From: Psychrobacter sp. 4Bb
GTDB lineage: Bacteria > Pseudomonadota > Gammaproteobacteria > Pseudomonadales > Moraxellaceae
Reading direction: 5' to 3'
Assembly: GCF_002836735.1 (NCBI RefSeq)
Contig: NZ_PJAS01000063.1
Span: 1-53,350, forward strand
DNA: 53,350 nucleotides
The position numbers and the translations under genes were made by a program. The first letter of the stretch is position 1. Every line of letters begins with the position of its first letter. The notes under the pieces are model-generated. The model did not search any database, was not told the origin of the DNA, and worked only from the letters and a program-made list of their open reading frames with translations. Positions 52,163 to 53,350 of the stretch are shown here, one piece after another.

Positions 52163-53251
52163 TTATAAACCTGAAACAGATCTAATTGCCGATGAGGAAG
52201 GCAGTAAAGAGCTGATAACACGATTCCAGCGAGTCAAGCCAGTAGGATCAACGTAGACAATATCATTAGGAAGCATTTCAAAACGATTAGCCAAAGAGAA
52301 GCTCGTAATTGATCGCATATCGACATAGTAGATATTGGTCATCGGGTAATTAGTATTGTCACGAACAACATATACTTTAGCTGCATCCGCAGTGTTAGAG
52401 TTCAGACCATTGGACTCACCTAATACTTGCGCTAAACTTATGCCTTGCTCCTGTATAGGGACAGGTTCTACTTTGCCAAACTCACCTAAGACATATATCT
52501 TATTACGGCTCTGACTATTTACATGAATTGAATCACCGTCTTTTATGTATATTTGATTGGCTGATGACCCCATTTCTTGTAATGTTTGTAAACCGATATT
52601 GTAGCTAACGCCGTTACGATTTAATACTATGCTGTTAGAGTCACCAGTTGGCGTTGCTCCGCCCGCCATAGAAATAGCGCTATATAAAGAAACAGGTGTA
52701 TCTGCAATGCTAAATTGACCAGGCTTACTTACTTCACCGTCAATAAAAAATTTGTTGCCAAGATAATCAGTAACTTTTACTTGCGGGTCTGGATATTTGA
52801 GATAACGCTGTAATTGGCTACTTAGATTCGCAGTAAATTGTGGCACACTCATGCCACTGGCTTTAATACGCCCTATTAATGGAAACTGAATGAATCCTTG
52901 CTGATCAACCGGATAGCCTGTAGACCCTGCAGCAGTAATATCAGGATATTCGACCAAGGTAATACTTAAGACATCTGCTTGAGCTATACGATAGTCTGAT
53001 CGGCTAGAGCTTCTAATTAATTGTGATAGATTATTATCAGGGCGACTTATAATCTGTTTAGAAGGTAAGTTTGCCAAACTGAGTGGCTGAATATCAAACT
53101 GAATACCATTATCCGCTTGGAAGACACCACTAGGAGGTAAGTCGCCAGCTTGCAGACCAGTGTTTATGCTCGTGCAACCAGTAGTTAACCCGATGATAAA
53201 CGTTAAGGCAACAGTAATAGACAGTGATTGCCGAGTTTTCGAAAGAATCAT
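52163..53251 (-). CDS. wza: Outer membrane polysaccharide export lipoprotein Wza
   Basis: This protein of about 362 residues forms the octameric export channel in the outer membrane. Starting from ATG 53251, a lipoprotein signal ends in GLTTGC with Cys26 as the lipidation site. The polysaccharide export (PES) domain follows (YRIAQADVLSITLVEYPDITAAGSTGYPVDQQGFIQFPLIGRIKASG), then SLBB domains (GNKFFIDGEVSKPGQF and KIYVLGEFGKVEPVPIQEQG) and a C-terminal helix. A TTG at 53284 in frame would add 11 residues before the signal peptide. It is the first gene of the leftward capsule unit, but what lies upstream is outside the window. Confidence 0.93.
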   Translation of the reverse strand: MILSKTRQSLSITVALTFIIGLTTGCTSINTGLQAGDLPPSGVFQADNGIQFDIQPLSLANLPSKQIISRPDNNLSQLIRSSSRSDYRIAQADVLSITLVEYPDITAAGSTGYPVDQQGFIQFPLIGRIKASGMSVPQFTANLSSQLQRYLKYPDPQVKVTDYLGNKFFIDGEVSKPGQFSIADTPVSLYSAISMAGGATPTGDSNSIVLNRNGVSYNIGLQTLQEMGSSANQIYIKDGDSIHVNSQSRNKIYVLGEFGKVEPVPIQEQGISLAQVLGESNGLNSNTADAAKVYVVRDNTNYPMTNIYYVDMRSITSFSLANRFEMLPNDIVYVDPTGLTRWNRVISSLLPSSSAIRSVSGL

Positions 53252-53350
53252 GACAATTTTTACCTTGATTAAATAGTGATGCAACGAACATTTGAATTTT
53301 TAAAATTAAAAGTCAGCAGTCTAGCACACTAAGCTATCTATTTAGTAGCT

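Noticed and set aside
1..53350. CRISPR arrays and rRNA genes
   Set aside because: No regularly spaced repeats with unique spacers and no rRNA-like stretches were seen; the only phased repeats are the short TGGTCACG groups.

Overview
The window looks like a chromosomal segment of a gammaproteobacterium of the Moraxellaceae, most likely Psychrobacter. This is an inference from protein resemblance: a WbpP/TviB-type capsule pathway, Pseudomonas/Acinetobacter-like guanidino-acid genes and a Psychrobacter-type viperin homologue, in moderately AT-rich DNA that is clearly richer in AT inside the capsule cluster. No search was run; all family calls come from reading motifs and remembered family sequences.

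Left end (1-3369): the end of an integrated element beside a tRNA-Gly(GCC) gene. It carries a tyrosine integrase, an excisionase-like protein, a small Cro/C1-type repressor, two unrecognised small genes and, cut by the window edge, the first 56 codons of a radical-SAM protein of the prokaryotic viperin type (antiviral defence). Two regulatory DNA patterns stand out: paired TTACC-N8-GGTAA operators between the divergent excisionase and repressor genes, and helically phased TGGTCACG repeats close to the tRNA that look like integrase arm sites.

Centre-left (3370-20673): core and metabolic genes. A pyruvate/indolepyruvate-type decarboxylase, a GlpM-like membrane protein and a CvrA/NhaP2 antiporter are followed by a LysR gene divergent from a nine-gene block: guanidinobutyrase, NCS1 permease, nitrilase-family amidase, metallo-beta-lactamase-fold hydrolase, AruI-like 2-ketoarginine decarboxylase, Dld-type FAD dehydrogenase, YjiH-family membrane protein, aldehyde dehydrogenase and a TetR regulator. 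Read together, AruI, the aldehyde dehydrogenase and the guanidinobutyrase would turn 2-ketoarginine into 4-aminobutyrate plus urea. The Dld homologue raises the possibility that the 2-keto acid is made from a D-2-hydroxy acid rather than by transamination.

Centre (20718-28433): a leftward ynjB-ynjC-ynjD-(no ynjE)-ynjF set, preserving the E. coli order, then a TVP38/TMEM64-flavoprotein disulfide reductase fusion and a DoxX-like protein.

Right half (28800-53350): a Wzx/Wzy-dependent capsule locus read entirely leftward: wza, wzb, wzc, UDP-GalNAcA synthesis genes (tviB/wbpO and wbpP/tviC types), wzx, a short-chain dehydrogenase, a MenD-like thiamine-diphosphate enzyme, a pyruvyltransferase-family protein, several glycosyltransferases, tagD plus a TagB/F-like polymerase, a CapK/PaaK-like adenylating enzyme, wzy, an initiating sugar transferase and wzi, closed by a strong terminator. 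The capsule is predicted to contain an N-acetylgalactosaminuronic acid and a glycerol-phosphate group. The MenD-like/SDR/pyruvyltransferase trio is the part whose chemistry I cannot assign.
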